From the NCBI GenBank assembly GCA_913041415.1, contig CAJWHS010000019.1:1-35945 (forward strand): DNA of 35,945 nucleotides, written 5' to 3'. The notes below the pieces were generated by a model. That model did not search any database. It was not told where the DNA came from and worked only from the letters and a program-made list of their open reading frames with translations. The DNA comes from an uncultured Acidimicrobiaceae bacterium (GTDB lineage: Bacteria; Actinomycetota; Acidimicrobiia; Acidimicrobiales; Aldehydirespiratoraceae). Shown here piece by piece: positions 25,538 to 34,906 of the stretch (within the stretch, counting starts at the first letter, position 1; each line of letters starts with the position of its first letter). Position numbers and translations under genes: made by a program.

Positions 25538-25858
25538 TTAGGCCTGCTGGATCTTGATCTCGATATCGACGCCGGCAGGCAGATCAAGTCGCTGCAGCGA
25601 GTCCACCGTCTTGGGCGAAGGATCCAGGATGTCAAGGAGGCGCTTGTGGATGCGCATCTCGAAATGCTCCCGAGAATCCTTGTCCTTGAACGGACCCTTG
25701 ATGACCGTGAAGCGATGCTTCTCGGTCGGCAGCGGGATCGGACCCGACAGTTCGGCCTGCGTGCGCTTCACCGTCTCGACGATCTTCTTCGTCGACTGGT
25801 CGATGACCTCGTGGTCGTAGGCCTTCAGCCGAATGCGGATCTTCTGTCCTGCAGCCAT
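25538..25858 (-). CDS. rpsJ: 30S ribosomal protein S10 (NusE)
   Basis: Ribosomal head protein and transcription antitermination partner of NusB/NusG. The 106-residue product has [40 protein letters not shown] and the conserved [18 protein letters not shown]. It follows tuf by 7 bp and is ended by a strong terminator. Usually S10 heads the rplC-rplD operon; here 3.2 kb and two strand switches lie between them. Confidence 0.97.
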   Translation of the reverse strand: MAAGQKIRIRLKAYDHEVIDQSTKKIVETVKRTQAELSGPIPLPTEKHRFTVIKGPFKDKDSREHFEMRIHKRLLDILDPSPKTVDSLQRLDLPAGVDIEIKIQQA

Positions 25859-25865
25859 CAGATAC

Positions 25866-27053
25866 TCACTTGAGAATCTTGGTCACCGAGCCGGCGCCCA
25901 CGGTACGGCCACCCTCGCGGATGGCGAAACGCAGACCCTCGTCCATGGCGATCGGGTTGATCAGCTCAACGTGCATCTCGGTGTTGTCACCAGGCATGCA
26001 CATCTCGGTGCCCTCGGGGAGAGTGATGGTGCCGGTGATGTCCGTGGTGCGGAAGTAGAACTGCGGGCGGTAATTCGTGAAGAACGGCTTGTGGCGGCCG
26101 CCCTCTTCTTTGGAGAGGACGTACACCTGGGCCTCAAATTCGGTGTGCGGGGTGATGCTTCCGGGAGCGGCGAGCACCTGGCCACGCTGGACCTCTTCCT
26201 TGTCGACGCCACGAAGAAGGGCGCCGATGTTGTCGCCGGCCTGACCCTCGTCGAGGAGCTTGCGGAACATCTCGACGCCGGTGCAGGTGGTCTTGCTGGT
26301 GTCCTTGATGCCGACGATCTCGATCTCGTCGCCGGTGTGGATGGCGCCCTGCTCAACTTTGCCGGTCACCACGGTGCCACGGCCGGTGATCGAGAAGACA
26401 TCCTCGATCGGCATAAGGAAGGGCTTATCGAGCTCGCGCTCGGGGGTCGGAACGTACTCGTCGACCTCCGCCATGAGCTCCATGATCTTGCCGGCGAAGT
26501 CGGCGTCGCCCTCAAGAGCCTTGAGCGCCGAGACGTGCACAATCGGGGTGTCGTCACCCGGGAAGTCGTACTCGTTGAGGAGCTCACGCACCTCCATCTC
26601 GACGAGCTCGAGAAGCTCCTCGTCGTCGACCATGTCGACCTTGTTGAGCGCAACGACGATCTTCGGCACGCCGACCTGACGGGCGAGCAGCACGTGCTCA
26701 CGGGTCTGGGGCATTGGGCCGTCAGCAGCGGACACCACGAGGATGGCGCCGTCGACCTGGGCCGCACCGGTGATCATGTTCTTGATGTAGTCGGCGTGAC
26801 CGGGCATGTCGACGTGGGCGTAGTGACGGTTCTCCGTCTCGTACTCCACGTGGGACACGTTGATCGTGATGCCACGCTCGCGCTCTTCAGGCGCGTTGTC
26901 GATGTTCTCGAACTCCGTGAACGACGAACCGTCCACGTTGTCAGCGAGCACTTTGGTGATCGCTGCGGTGAGTGTGGTCTTGCCGTGGTCGATGTGGCCC
27001 ATCGTCCCCACGTTGACGTGGGGCTTGGTCCGCTCGAACGTCTCCTTGGCCAT
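25866..27053 (-). CDS. tuf: Elongation factor Tu
   Basis: GTPase that delivers aminoacyl-tRNA to the ribosome. The 395-residue product has GHIDHGKTT (19-27), the switch region [12 protein letters not shown] (about 53-64), DMPGHADY (82-89), NKVD (137-140) and the C-terminal barrel ending [11 protein letters not shown]. The G3 motif has Met where many bacteria have Cys (DCPGH). It follows fusA by 47 bp and precedes rpsJ by 7 bp. Confidence 0.98.
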   Translation of the reverse strand: MAKETFERTKPHVNVGTMGHIDHGKTTLTAAITKVLADNVDGSSFTEFENIDNAPEERERGITINVSHVEYETENRHYAHVDMPGHADYIKNMITGAAQVDGAILVVSAADGPMPQTREHVLLARQVGVPKIVVALNKVDMVDDEELLELVEMEVRELLNEYDFPGDDTPIVHVSALKALEGDADFAGKIMELMAEVDEYVPTPERELDKPFLMPIEDVFSITGRGTVVTGKVEQGAIHTGDEIEIVGIKDTSKTTCTGVEMFRKLLDEGQAGDNIGALLRGVDKEEVQRGQVLAAPGSITPHTEFEAQVYVLSKEEGGRHKPFFTNYRPQFYFRTTDITGTITLPEGTEMCMPGDNTEMHVELINPIAMDEGLRFAIREGGRTVGAGSVTKILK

Positions 27054-27100
27054 GACGTATTTCCTTGTCTTTGTCTTCGTGAACTGGGGTTAGGAGACGA

Positions 27101-29191
27101 TCACTCGCCGCGGACGCGGGCGACGATCTCTTCCTGAACGTTTGCAGGCGTGGGCTGGTACGAATCAAATTGCATCGTGTACGTAGCCCGCCCCTGCGTG
27201 CGTGAACGCAGGTCTGTACTGTATCCGAACATCTCGGAGAGCGGCACGAGTGCATTCACAACCTGGTTCTGGCCGCGCTGCTCGGTGCCTTGCACCTGCC
27301 CACGACGAGAGTTCATATCGCCGACGACATCACCGAGGTAGTCGTCGGGGGTGACGACCTCGACGGCCATCATCGGCTCAAGAAGCGTGGGCTTGCACCG
27401 GGGGGCGACCTCACGGAACCACGCGTTGCCTGCGATCTTGAAGGCCATCTCCGAGGAGTCGACGTCGTGCGTCTTGCCATCGGTGAGGGTGACCTTGATG
27501 TTCACGGTCGGGAAGCCGGCGAGCACACCGTTGCTCATGGCCTCGCGGACACCGTCATCGACCGGCTTGATGTATTCCTTTGGAATGGCACCACCGGAGA
27601 TCTTTGACTCGAAGGTGTACTCCCCTTCCCCATCGGTGTAGGGCTCGAGGGTCGCCTGGATCACTGCGAACTGACCGGTACCACCGGTCTGCTTCTTGTG
27701 GGTGTATTGGTGATCGACGGTCGCCTGGGTGATCGTCTCGCGGTACGCCACCTGCGGCTTGCCGACGGTCGCCTCAACCTTGAACTCGCGCATCATGCGG
27801 TCGACGAGCACCTCAAGGTGAAGCTCGCCCATGCCAGCGATGATAGTCTGGGCGGTCTCTTCGTCGGTGCGGACCTGGAAGGTGGGGTCCTCTTCGGCGA
27901 GCGCCTGAAGGGCCTTGCCCATCTTCTCTTGGTCGGCCTTGGACTTCGGCTCTACGGCCACGTGGATCACGGGCTCGGGGAAGTCGAGGTTCTCCAGGGT
28001 GATCGGCTTGCTGGGATCACACAGGGTGTCGCCGGTGCGAGTGTTCTTGATGCCGATACCGGCGGCTATATCGCCGGTGAAGACGGCGTCCTTGTCGACG
28101 CGATCATTGGCGTGCATCTCAAGGATGCGGCCCACCCGCTCCTTGTTGGAGGTTCGGGTGTTGAGCACCTGATCGCCCTTGTCAAGCTTGCCCGAGTACA
28201 CCCGGAAGTAGGTGAGGCGACCGACGTGGGGATCGGTCATGATCTTGAACGCCAGCGAAGCGAACGGCTCAGAGTCGTCGGCCTTACGCTCATCGGTCTC
28301 ACCGGTGCGGGGGTTCTCGCCCTGGATCGGTGGGACGTCGAGCGGCGACGGCAGGAAGTCGACGACGGAGTCAAGCAGGGGCTGAACGCCCTTGTTCTTG
28401 AACGCAGTGCCGTTGAGGATCGGCACAAGACCGTGATTCAGCGTACCGTTACGCACTGCGGCCTTGATCTCGTCCTCGGTGATCTCTTCGTCCTCGAGCA
28501 CCTTCATCATGAGGTCCTCGTCGAAGTCGGCGAGCGTGTCGAGCAGCTCCGAGCGGTAAATCTCGGCGTCGTCGACGAGCTCGGCCGGGATGTCAATTTC
28601 GTCCCAGCTGGCGCCGAGGTCCTCGCCCTGCCACACAAGCGCCTTCATCTTCACGAGGTCGATGAGGCCGGCGTACTCACTCTCCGCGCCGATCGGCAAC
28701 TGGAGAACGGCGACGTTCTCGGTGAGGCGCTCCTTGATCGTGTCGAGCACGAAATAGAAGTCGGCGCCGGTGCGGTCCATCTTGTTGACGAAGCACATGC
28801 GGGGCACGCTGTAGCGATCGGCCTGACGCCAGACCGTCTCCGTCTGAGGCTCCACACCGGCCACACCGTCGAACACGGCGACAGCACCGTCAAGCACACG
28901 AAGCGAGCGCTCCACCTCGACGGTGAAGTCGACGTGGCCTGGGGTGTCGATGATGTTGATGCGGTGGTCGTCCCAGATGCAGTGCGTGGCGGCGGAGGTG
29001 ATCGTGATGCCACGCTCCTGCTCCTGCTCCATCCAGTCCATCGTGGCGGCGCCGTCGTGGACCTCACCGATCTTGTAGGAACGACCGGTGTAGTAAAGGA
29101 TGCGCTCGGTGGTGGTGGTCTTACCGGCGTCAATGTGCGCCATAATCCCGATGTTGCGGGTCTTGGCGAGGGGAGTTCGCTTCTCGGCCAT
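27101..29191 (-). CDS. fusA: Elongation factor G
   Basis: Translocation GTPase, also used with RRF in recycling. The 696-residue product has AHIDAGKTT (18-26), [12 protein letters not shown] (60-71), DTPGHVDF (82-89) and NKMDR (136-140). The domain IV/V region includes [18 protein letters not shown] and [10 protein letters not shown]. It ends [14 protein letters not shown]. It is the single EF-G seen in the window and sits in the standard str order. The 129-bp gap after rpsG holds a large hairpin. Confidence 0.98.
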   Translation of the reverse strand: MAEKRTPLAKTRNIGIMAHIDAGKTTTTERILYYTGRSYKIGEVHDGAATMDWMEQEQERGITITSAATHCIWDDHRINIIDTPGHVDFTVEVERSLRVLDGAVAVFDGVAGVEPQTETVWRQADRYSVPRMCFVNKMDRTGADFYFVLDTIKERLTENVAVLQLPIGAESEYAGLIDLVKMKALVWQGEDLGASWDEIDIPAELVDDAEIYRSELLDTLADFDEDLMMKVLEDEEITEDEIKAAVRNGTLNHGLVPILNGTAFKNKGVQPLLDSVVDFLPSPLDVPPIQGENPRTGETDERKADDSEPFASLAFKIMTDPHVGRLTYFRVYSGKLDKGDQVLNTRTSNKERVGRILEMHANDRVDKDAVFTGDIAAGIGIKNTRTGDTLCDPSKPITLENLDFPEPVIHVAVEPKSKADQEKMGKALQALAEEDPTFQVRTDEETAQTIIAGMGELHLEVLVDRMMREFKVEATVGKPQVAYRETITQATVDHQYTHKKQTGGTGQFAVIQATLEPYTDGEGEYTFESKISGGAIPKEYIKPVDDGVREAMSNGVLAGFPTVNIKVTLTDGKTHDVDSSEMAFKIAGNAWFREVAPRCKPTLLEPMMAVEVVTPDDYLGDVVGDMNSRRGQVQGTEQRGQNQVVNALVPLSEMFGYSTDLRSRTQGRATYTMQFDSYQPTPANVQEEIVARVRGE

Positions 29192-29239
29192 GAATCTGGG
29201 TCTTCCTCAGGTGGAAATGGGTCGGTGCGGGGACACACC

Positions 29240-29279
29240 ACGACCGGGCCGCTTCAGCTGAAGCTCATTGCCCGGTCGT
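29240..29279 (-). other. 10-bp inverted repeat enclosing a 14-bp palindrome between rpsG and fusA
   Basis: ACGACCGGGC (29240-29249) pairs with GCCCGGTCGT (29270-29279), and GCTTCAGCTGAAGC (29251-29264) lies inside as a perfect palindrome. It follows the rpsG stop by about 41 nt and lacks a U-run. It may be an attenuator, a processing site or a ribosomal-protein target controlling fusA-tuf relative to rpsL-rpsG. Confidence 0.5.
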
Positions 29280-29320
29280 AGGAAAAGGGTAGTGCTCGTG
29301 CAGAGACTTCCGTCGGAGCG

Positions 29321-29791
29321 CTACCAGCGGTAGTGGGCGAAGGCCTTGTTGGCTTCCGCCATCTTCTGGAGATCTTCACGACGCTTGCACGACGCGCCAA
29401 TGCCATTGCTGGCGTCGAGAATTTCGTTGGCCATGCGCTCGGCCATCGTGCGCTCACGACGATCACGAGAGAAGCCGACCATCCAACGGATGGCGAGCGT
29501 GGTGGCGCGGCGGGGACGGACCTCAACGGGCACCTGGTAGGTCGCGCCACCGACACGGCGGCTGCGAACCTCAAGCTGAGGGCGGACGTTGTCGACCGCG
29601 CGCTTCAGGACGGAGACGGGATCATCGCCCGTCTTCTCCTGCACAACGTCAAGGGCGTCGTACATGATGCGCTCGGCGGTGCTGCGCTTGCCGCGCTGCA
29701 GGATCTTGTTGACGAACTGGGTGACGAGAACCGACTTGTAGATCGGATCGCCGACGATTTCCCGACGGGTTGCGGGGCCCTTGCGCGGCAT
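29321..29791 (-). CDS. rpsG: 30S ribosomal protein S7
   Basis: Head assembly protein and, in Escherichia coli, the translational repressor of the str operon. The 156-residue product starts [20 protein letters not shown] and has the [19 protein letters not shown] loop, then [25 protein letters not shown] and the C-terminal KAFAHYRW. It begins 2 bp after rpsL. Confidence 0.98.
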   Translation of the reverse strand: MPRKGPATRREIVGDPIYKSVLVTQFVNKILQRGKRSTAERIMYDALDVVQEKTGDDPVSVLKRAVDNVRPQLEVRSRRVGGATYQVPVEVRPRRATTLAIRWMVGFSRDRRERTMAERMANEILDASNGIGASCKRREDLQKMAEANKAFAHYRW

Positions 29792-29793
29792 GA

Positions 29794-30165
29794 TCAGCCT
29801 TCCTTCTTCACGCCGTAGCGGCTGCGGGCCTGCTTACGGTCGCGCACGCCGGAAGTGTCGAGCGTGCCACGGACGATCTTGTAGCGGACACCAGGAAGAT
29901 CTTTCACTCGGCCGCCGCGCACGAGCACGATCGAGTGCTCCTGCAGGTTGTGGCCCTCACCCGGGATGTACGCTGTGACTTCGGTGCCGGACGTGAGACG
30001 TACACGGGCGACCTTGCGAAGCGCCGAGTTCGGCTTCTTCGGGGTGGCTGTGTAGACGCGGGTGCAGACGCCACGACGCTGCGGGGCGCCCTTGAGTGCC
30101 GGAGTGGCTTCCTTGCGGCGCTTGGTCTCGCGGCCCTTGCGGACCAGCTGCTGAATAGTGGGCAC
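29794..30165 (-). CDS. rpsL: 30S ribosomal protein S12
   Basis: Decoding-centre protein. The 123-residue product starts (M)[16 protein letters not shown] and has [15 protein letters not shown] and [19 protein letters not shown]. The lysines equivalent to K43 and K88 are the wild-type, streptomycin-sensitive residues. The GTG at 30165 is chosen over upstream starts because GAGGAAG lies 7 nt before it and it gives the family N-terminus. It heads rpsL-rpsG-fusA-tuf-rpsJ, with a proposed promoter at 30259-30287. Confidence 0.97.
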   Translation of the reverse strand: MPTIQQLVRKGRETKRRKEATPALKGAPQRRGVCTRVYTATPKKPNSALRKVARVRLTSGTEVTAYIPGEGHNLQEHSIVLVRGGRVKDLPGVRYKIVRGTLDTSGVRDRKQARSRYGVKKEG

Positions 30166-30258
30166 GGAAATGCTTCCTCGATGAGAGAACGTGAACGAAA
30201 GTTGCGAATACGGCCGACACAGCGGTGCCCGCGGCACGCGCGTCAAGGCCAGCGGTAA

Positions 30259-30287
30259 AGGCTAGGAGCGGAACGAGGGAACCTCAA
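30259..30287 (-). promoter_or_regulatory. Putative promoter of the str operon
   Basis: Minus-strand TTGAGG (30287-30282), 17-nt spacer, TAGCCT (30264-30259), about 95 nt upstream of the rpsL GTG and downstream of the rpoC hairpin. It has the same TTGnnn-N17-TAGCnT form as the infA and rplC candidates. Confidence 0.45.
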
Positions 30288-30309
30288 CCCGCGCACCGCG
30301 CGAAAACGC

Positions 30310-30341
30310 GGAACGGCAGGACCCGTGGGCCCCACCGTTCC
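30310..30341 (-). terminator. Possible rpoC terminator
   Basis: GGAACGG (30310-30316) pairs with CCGTTCC (30335-30341) about 17 nt after the rpoC stop. A second small stem, CGCG-TTTT-CGCG (30299-30310), follows. The U-tract is short and inside the second loop, so termination may be partial. Confidence 0.4.
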
Positions 30342-30357
30342 CGAACTCAAAAAAGAA

Positions 30358-32571
30358 CTAGGCGTCGCTGCTCGGCATGGTGATCACGTCGGCACCCACT
30401 TCCGAGCGGCCGGCGAGCCACTCGGAGAGGTCCTGATCGTCTTCGTCGCTCGAGGAGTAGTACTCCATCGGCTCGAAGTCAGGGGCCTCGGTGCGGATGT
30501 TGCGGTACTCGTTGATGCCGGTACCGGCCGGAATCAGCTTGCCGATGATGATGTTCTCCTTGAGGCCGTGCAGCGAGTCGCTCTTGGACTCGATGGCGGC
30601 TTCGGTGAGCACCCGGGTGGTCTCCTGGAAGGAGGCCGCCGACAGCCACGACTCGGTGGCAAGGCTGGCCTTGGTGATGCCCATGAGCATCGGACGACCC
30701 TCGGCGGGCTTCCCACCTTCCTCGACCACACGGCGATTGGTGTCGGTGAACAGCTTGCGGTCGACCTGGTATCCCGGCAAGAAGTCGGTGTCGCCCGGCT
30801 CCGAGATCAGGATGCGCTTGGTCATCTGCCGAACGATCAGCTCGATGTGCTTGTCGTGGATCGACACGCCCTGGTCGCGGTACACCTTCTGCACCTCGTT
30901 CACGAGGTACTCCTGGGTGGGACGCACGCCCTTGATCTCGAGCAGTTCCTTGGGATCGCGGGCACCCTCGACGACCGCGTCGCCGGCGCGGATCTCCTGA
31001 CCATCGGTGACCTCGAGACGAGCGCCCGACGGGATCGTGTAGGCGTCCTCGTCGCCGTCGTCGGCGACGATGAGGATCTCACGGCCACGTCCATCGTCCT
31101 CACCCACCCGGACCACACCGGAGGTGCGGGCCAGGGTGGCCTTGCCCTTCGGGGTGCGGGCCTCGAACAACTCGACCACGCGGGGCAGGCCGCCAGCGAT
31201 GTCCTGCGCACCGGCCACACCACCGGTGTGGAAGGTCCGCATCGTGAGCTGGGTACCCGGCTCACCGATCGACTGGGCAGCGATGACGCCGACCGCTTCA
31301 CCGAGCTCGATGTTGCCGCCAGTGGCGAGCGACATGCCGTAGCTCGCCGAGGCGATGCCGAAGGCGGAGTCGTCGGTCAGCGGCGACAGCACGCGAACTC
31401 GGTTGACGGCTTCGTCGTCGCGCAGCGCCTCGAGCTCGTCGTCGCCGATCATCAGGCCACGCTCGTAAGCGGTGCCGTCCGCGAGGGTGACATCATCGGC
31501 GAGGACACGGCCGAACAGGCGCGATTCCAGATGCGTGCGCTTGTTGGCGGTGTCGGGCACGACATCGTCAATCCAGATGCCGGGCACAGGGCCGGTGCGA
31601 TCGAACGGATCTTCCTCGTTGATGATGAGCTCCTGCGCCACGTCGACAAGGCGACGGGTCAGGTAACCGGAGTCCGCCGTACGCAGCGCCGTGTCGACGA
31701 GGCCCTTGCGGGCGCCCGGCGTGGCGATGAAGTACTCGAGCATCTTCAGGCCTTCGCGGAAGTTGCTCTTGATGGGACGCGGGATCATGTCACCACGAGG
31801 GTTGGCGACGAGGCCACGCATGCCCGCAATCTGGCGGACCTGCATCATGTTTCCTCGAGCACCCGAGTCGACCATCATGTTGACCGGGTTGAACTGCTGG
31901 CTCTCGAGGCCTTCCTTCATCCGGTTAGTCACCTCTTCGGTGGCTTCAGACCAGACCTCGACCTCCATCTGACGGCGCTCACCATCGGTGATGATGCCGC
32001 GACGAAACTGCTGCTCGATCTTGTCGGCCTGCTTCTCGTGACGGTCGAGGATCTCACCCTTCTCCGCCGGGGTCGCCACGTCGTCGATCGAGACCGTGAG
32101 GCCCGACTTCATGGCGTACTGGAAGCACATGTCCTTGATGGCGTCGAGCGCGACCGCCACGACGTTCTTGTCGTAGCCACGGGCCAGCGTGTCGACCAAC
32201 GTGCCCATCTGCTTCTTGCCGACCTTTTCGTTGACGAACGGGTACTCCGCAGGGAGCGCCTTGTTGAAGAAAGCACGACCGACCGTGGTGGTCTCGTACT
32301 GGGCGGCCGCGCCGTTGGCGGGGGTCAGCATGAGCTCGGGCACGCGGTACTGGATCGGGGCGTGGATATCGACGTCGCCGAGTTCGTATGCCGCCGTTAT
32401 TTCGTCGATGTCACGGAACACACGGCCGGCGCCCTTGGCGTCTTCTACGAGATCGGTGAGGTAGTACGCACCGATGATCATGTCCTGCGTGGGCGTGACC
32501 AGCGGGCGGCCGTTGGCCGGGCTGAGCACGTTGTTGGCGCTGAGCATGAGCACACGTGCCTCGGCCTGCGC
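30358..32571 (-). CDS. rpoC: DNA-directed RNA polymerase subunit beta-prime, C-terminal 737 aa only
   Basis: Catalytic subunit of RNA polymerase. The visible part begins with [21 protein letters not shown], a region internal to beta-prime. It continues through the bridge-helix/trigger-loop segment ([19 protein letters not shown], near 31,810-31,870) and [20 protein letters not shown] (near 31,230-31,290). It ends at the normal C-terminus, followed by rpsL. Roughly 550 N-terminal residues are missing, including the catalytic Mg-binding NADFDGD motif, and no rpoB follows. In their place the same frame enters an accC N-terminus. This looks like an assembly join rather than a truncated gene, since rpoC is essential. 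Confidence 0.95.
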   Translation of the reverse strand, partial: AQAEARVLMLSANNVLSPANGRPLVTPTQDMIIGAYYLTDLVEDAKGAGRVFRDIDEITAAYELGDVDIHAPIQYRVPELMLTPANGAAAQYETTTVGRAFFNKALPAEYPFVNEKVGKKQMGTLVDTLARGYDKNVVAVALDAIKDMCFQYAMKSGLTVSIDDVATPAEKGEILDRHEKQADKIEQQFRRGIITDGERRQMEVEVWSEATEEVTNRMKEGLESQQFNPVNMMVDSGARGNMMQVRQIAGMRGLVANPRGDMIPRPIKSNFREGLKMLEYFIATPGARKGLVDTALRTADSGYLTRRLVDVAQELIINEEDPFDRTGPVPGIWIDDVVPDTANKRTHLESRLFGRVLADDVTLADGTAYERGLMIGDDELEALRDDEAVNRVRVLSPLTDDSAFGIASASYGMSLATGGNIELGEAVGVIAAQSIGEPGTQLTMRTFHTGGVAGAQDIAGGLPRVVELFEARTPKGKATLARTSGVVRVGEDDGRGREILIVADDGDEDAYTIPSGARLEVTDGQEIRAGDAVVEGARDPKELLEIKGVRPTQEYLVNEVQKVYRDQGVSIHDKHIELIVRQMTKRILISEPGDTDFLPGYQVDRKLFTDTNRRVVEEGGKPAEGRPMLMGITKASLATESWLSAASFQETTRVLTEAAIESKSDSLHGLKENIIIGKLIPAGTGINEYRNIRTEAPDFEPMEYYSSSDEDDQDLSEWLAGRSEVGADVITMPSSDA

Positions 32572-32574
32572 CTG
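32554..32574. other. Chimeric junction between actinobacterial and gammaproteobacterial DNA
   Basis: The codons for AQAEAR at 32554-32571 fit both proteins: RpoC families read EAQAEARxLML here, and this AccC would read FEQAQAEA. To the left every codon is RpoC and GC-rich; to the right every codon is AccC and less GC-rich. Two essential genes are each cut at this point. A short shared sequence is the classic site of a wrong assembly join. Confidence 0.85.
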
Positions 32575-33105
32575 CTCAAACTCAGTCGCCATATGACGAG
32601 ATTCACGAACAATTCTGATTCCACGACCACCACCGCCGTAGGCTGCTTTCAACAATACCGGATAGCCAATTTCCTCAGCAGCATTGGCAGCCTCCGATGC
32701 ATCTGCCAGAAATGGGGTACCCGGAAGCACCGGCACGCCAGTCTTAAAGAGGCGTTGGCGGGCTGCAGACTTATCACCCAACAAGCGAAGTTGCTCTGCC
32801 GTCGGACCAACGAATACAAGTCCTTCTGACGTAACGAGATCAGCGAACTCTGCATTTTCGGACAGAAAGCCATAGCCCGGATGAATCGCGTCACAACCAC
32901 GGCTTTGGGCAGCCGCAACAAACGGGGCACCTTCAAGATAGCTTCGCGCGCTGACACAAACGGTGTCATCCGCGAGCGCCAGATAACGTTGAAGGTCATC
33001 GACACGGGAGTGCGCAATGACAACCTCAATGTCCAGTTCCCGACATGCGCGGAGAATACGAACCGCAATCTCGCCCCGGTTCGCAATGAGCAGGCGCTTG
33101 ATCAC
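32557..33105 (-). CDS. accC: Biotin carboxylase of acetyl-CoA carboxylase, N-terminal 183 aa only
   Basis: ATP-dependent carboxylation of the biotin on AccB, the first half-reaction of acetyl-CoA carboxylase. It starts [20 protein letters not shown] and has [19 protein letters not shown] and the glycine-rich ATP-grasp loop [13 protein letters not shown]. About 265 residues of the usual roughly 449 are missing at the C-terminus, where the frame passes into rpoC. It follows accB by 27 bp, the normal accBC order. Codon use is visibly less GC-rich than in the genes to the left. Confidence 0.93.
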
Positions 33106-33132
33106 AGTGTGTTCTCGTTAACCAGGCGTGCG

Positions 33133-33579
33133 TCAGGTGAGCGTAAAAATCGGCTGATCAAACTCGACCGCATCCTCGTTTCGAACAAGTACCGCTTCAA
33201 CGACACCGGCGACCTCAGCTTTGACCTCGTTCATCATCTTCATGGACTCGATGATGCAGAGTATATCGCCTACTTTGACACGGCTACCCACATCAACAAA
33301 GGATGGCGATCCTGGGGAGGGCGCACGATAAAACGTACCCACCATGGGTGCTCGAATAACTTCGCCATGGGTGTCTTCTACGGACACCATCGGTGATTCC
33401 ATCACGACTGACGGAACATGGTCTGGGGACGCTGCAGGAAACTGCGGAGTCATCACGAATGGTGCGTGATGACCCGCTCGACTGATCCTAACTGTATCAT
33501 CACCTTCACGGACCTCAATCTCGGTAAGATCAGATTCTTCCATAAGTTCGATCAGTTTCTTGATCTTTCGGATATCCAT
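33133..33579 (-). CDS. accB: Biotin carboxyl carrier protein of acetyl-CoA carboxylase
   Basis: Carries biotin between the two halves of acetyl-CoA carboxylase. The 148-residue product starts MDIRKIKKLIELMEESDLTE, has a short Pro/Ser/Val linker (about 40-70) and the biotinyl domain with RAPMVGTFYRAPSPGSPSFV. The biotinylation site is ESMKMMNEV, with the target Lys114. The usual AMKM is SMKM here, which still keeps the Met-Lys-Met core. The order aroQ-accB-accC is a common gammaproteobacterial arrangement. Confidence 0.95.
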   Translation of the reverse strand: MDIRKIKKLIELMEESDLTEIEVREGDDTVRISRAGHHAPFVMTPQFPAASPDHVPSVVMESPMVSVEDTHGEVIRAPMVGTFYRAPSPGSPSFVDVGSRVKVGDILCIIESMKMMNEVKAEVAGVVEAVLVRNEDAVEFDQPIFTLT

Positions 33580-33645
33580 GATGTGCTTCTTCTTCCGTTG
33601 GGGGACTCTGCTTGCGATGGGGTCCTTTCTTCATGGAGGACTCTA

Positions 33646-34086
33646 TCAGCCACCGATGTGATCGACCGCCGCAGCCAGGGCGTATTCGTAGCCAGCTGAT
33701 CCCAGACCGGCGATGGTCCCAATCGCAATATCAGCAAGGTAGGAGTGATGACGAAACGCCTCCCGTGCATGGACGTTCGATAGATGCACTTCGATAAACG
33801 GTATCTCGACCCCGAGGAGGGCATCCCTAATAGCGACACTGGTATGTGTAAACGCGGCTGGATTGATCACGATAAACGCAACACCTGATGTTTTTGCATT
33901 ATGGATCGCATCTACTAGGGTGCCTTCATTGGAAGATTGTGTCGTGGTCAGTTGATGACCTGACTCCGCCGCCAGTGAGCGCAAGCGTTCGTCGATCTCA
34001 AAAAGCGTCTCATTGCCATAGAGTTCAGGCTCACGGGTACCCAGCAGATTGAGATTTGGACCATGTAAAACGAGTATTGTGGCCAT
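33646..34086 (-). CDS. aroQ: 3-dehydroquinate dehydratase, type II
   Basis: Third step of the shikimate pathway, by the dodecameric type II enzyme. From ATG 34086 the product has 146 residues: [20 protein letters not shown], with the catalytic Tyr23 in [20 protein letters not shown] (Asn75, His81) and [14 protein letters not shown] (His101). A GTG at 34101 is in frame, but GAGG lies 5 nt before ATG 34086, which also gives the usual N-terminus. It lies 66 bp before accB and 36 bp after the DsbD-like gene. Confidence 0.95.
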   Translation of the reverse strand: MATILVLHGPNLNLLGTREPELYGNETLFEIDERLRSLAAESGHQLTTTQSSNEGTLVDAIHNAKTSGVAFIVINPAAFTHTSVAIRDALLGVEIPFIEVHLSNVHAREAFRHHSYLADIAIGTIAGLGSAGYEYALAAAVDHIGG

Positions 34087-34122
34087 GGATGCCTCGGTCA
34101 CGTTTCTCGAAATTCTAAGCGA

Positions 34123-34644
34123 TCACGCGATATTTAGCAGCATATTAAGGGAATTTATCTCAGGTTCGCGAACGACAACAGAGGATTTTAGATGGTCGAG
34201 CCTGGTCAGTCTCAGCGTGCGCTTTTGTGGCAAATAGCACAATCCCGATTCCGCACACCCCTGATATTCGACCTCAATAGTCATTTCATCACGATCGGAC
34301 TCAATCGGTAGCGACACCTCAAGATAATGATGATAGACCTGTACCTTCCCAAAATACTCGTCCTCTCGCTCTTGTCCATCTTCAATACCGGGTTCCCCAC
34401 TCAAGGGCACGGACGGACGAAAATCCAGTTTGTGTCTGTAAAGGTAGTATCCATCCGCGATCGTCCACCTGAGCAGGATAGTGTTCTCCTGCAGGTCTCC
34501 TGTCAGCACAAAGGCCTGGTCCACCGGGAGAAACTCGCTTTCCCCTGACGAGATTGGTGCGGCGGTCACCTGTTGTATCAACGTCAGCAGTATCATTACC
34601 AGGACTAACGGGATCATGACACGGGCTCGTTTCCACTGATTCAT
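34123..34644 (-). CDS. Stand-alone DsbD alpha-domain (thiol:disulfide interchange) periplasmic protein
   Basis: From ATG 34644 there is a signal peptide (MNQWKRAR then MIPLVLVMILLTLIQQVTA). It is followed by one immunoglobulin-like domain matching the N-terminal DsbD alpha domain: FLPVDQAFVLTGDLQENTIL, WTIADGYYLYRHKLDF and EVEYQGCAESGLCYLPQKR. The two Cys (about residues 130 and 136) are spaced as in DsbD. The membrane and thioredoxin-like domains that should follow are absent: a stop comes after 173 residues and aroQ begins 36 bp later. Full dsbD beside aroQ-accB-accC is common in Gammaproteobacteria, so this is either a natural split/single-domain version or a truncated gene. Starts at 34707 or 34686 are alternatives. 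Confidence 0.8.
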   Translation of the reverse strand: MNQWKRARVMIPLVLVMILLTLIQQVTAAPISSGESEFLPVDQAFVLTGDLQENTILLRWTIADGYYLYRHKLDFRPSVPLSGEPGIEDGQEREDEYFGKVQVYHHYLEVSLPIESDRDEMTIEVEYQGCAESGLCYLPQKRTLRLTRLDHLKSSVVVREPEINSLNMLLNIA

Positions 34645-34725
34645 CAGCGTTACAAGCGCTGAGAGTGTTGCCAAGTTGCTTGGGTTCATGCATCCGATCA
34701 TTCGCAATCCAGTAAAATCTCATCG

Positions 34726-34906
34726 ATGCCGCATGGTTTGCCCATCAGCGATATTCCTGGTTCAGTGAACGATTTTTTTCGACGGCAAAATCGATCACTT
34801 CTTTATGCTGCACCTCCGTGCGCCTCACAATGACTTCCTGTCTCTGGCCGTTGCGCTGTCCTATGTTTATGATCCGCGCATTGCCGATATCTTACTAGTT
34901 CTGTGA
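34726..34906 (+). pseudogene. Small coding stretch with an apparent frameshift at a T7 run, unknown function
   Basis: From ATG 34726 the frame reads MPHGLPISDIPGSVNDFF and then goes out of frame. One base shifted after the run of seven T (34772-34778), it reads DGKIDHFFMLHLRAPHNDFL and on to PRIADILLVL, stopping at 34904-34906. Removing one T would give a single protein of about 59 residues. Its TGA overlaps the GTG of the following lipoprotein as GTGA, as coupled genes do. I do not recognise the family. Chance cannot be excluded for so short a frame, and no clear SD is seen. Confidence 0.35.

Noticed and set aside
30325..32829. Long plus-strand open frame opposite rpoC (834 codons), and similar long plus-strand frames opposite glmS, glmM, fusA and tuf
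   Set aside because: They mirror real genes in GC-rich DNA, have no family signatures and are low-complexity in Arg, Asp, Val and His. They are shadows of the coding strand.
30358..33105. A single 915-residue protein joining biotin carboxylase and RNA polymerase beta-prime
   Set aside because: Both halves are cut inside essential, conserved domains. Composition and gene neighbourhood change at the same short shared sequence, so an assembly join explains it better than a real fusion.
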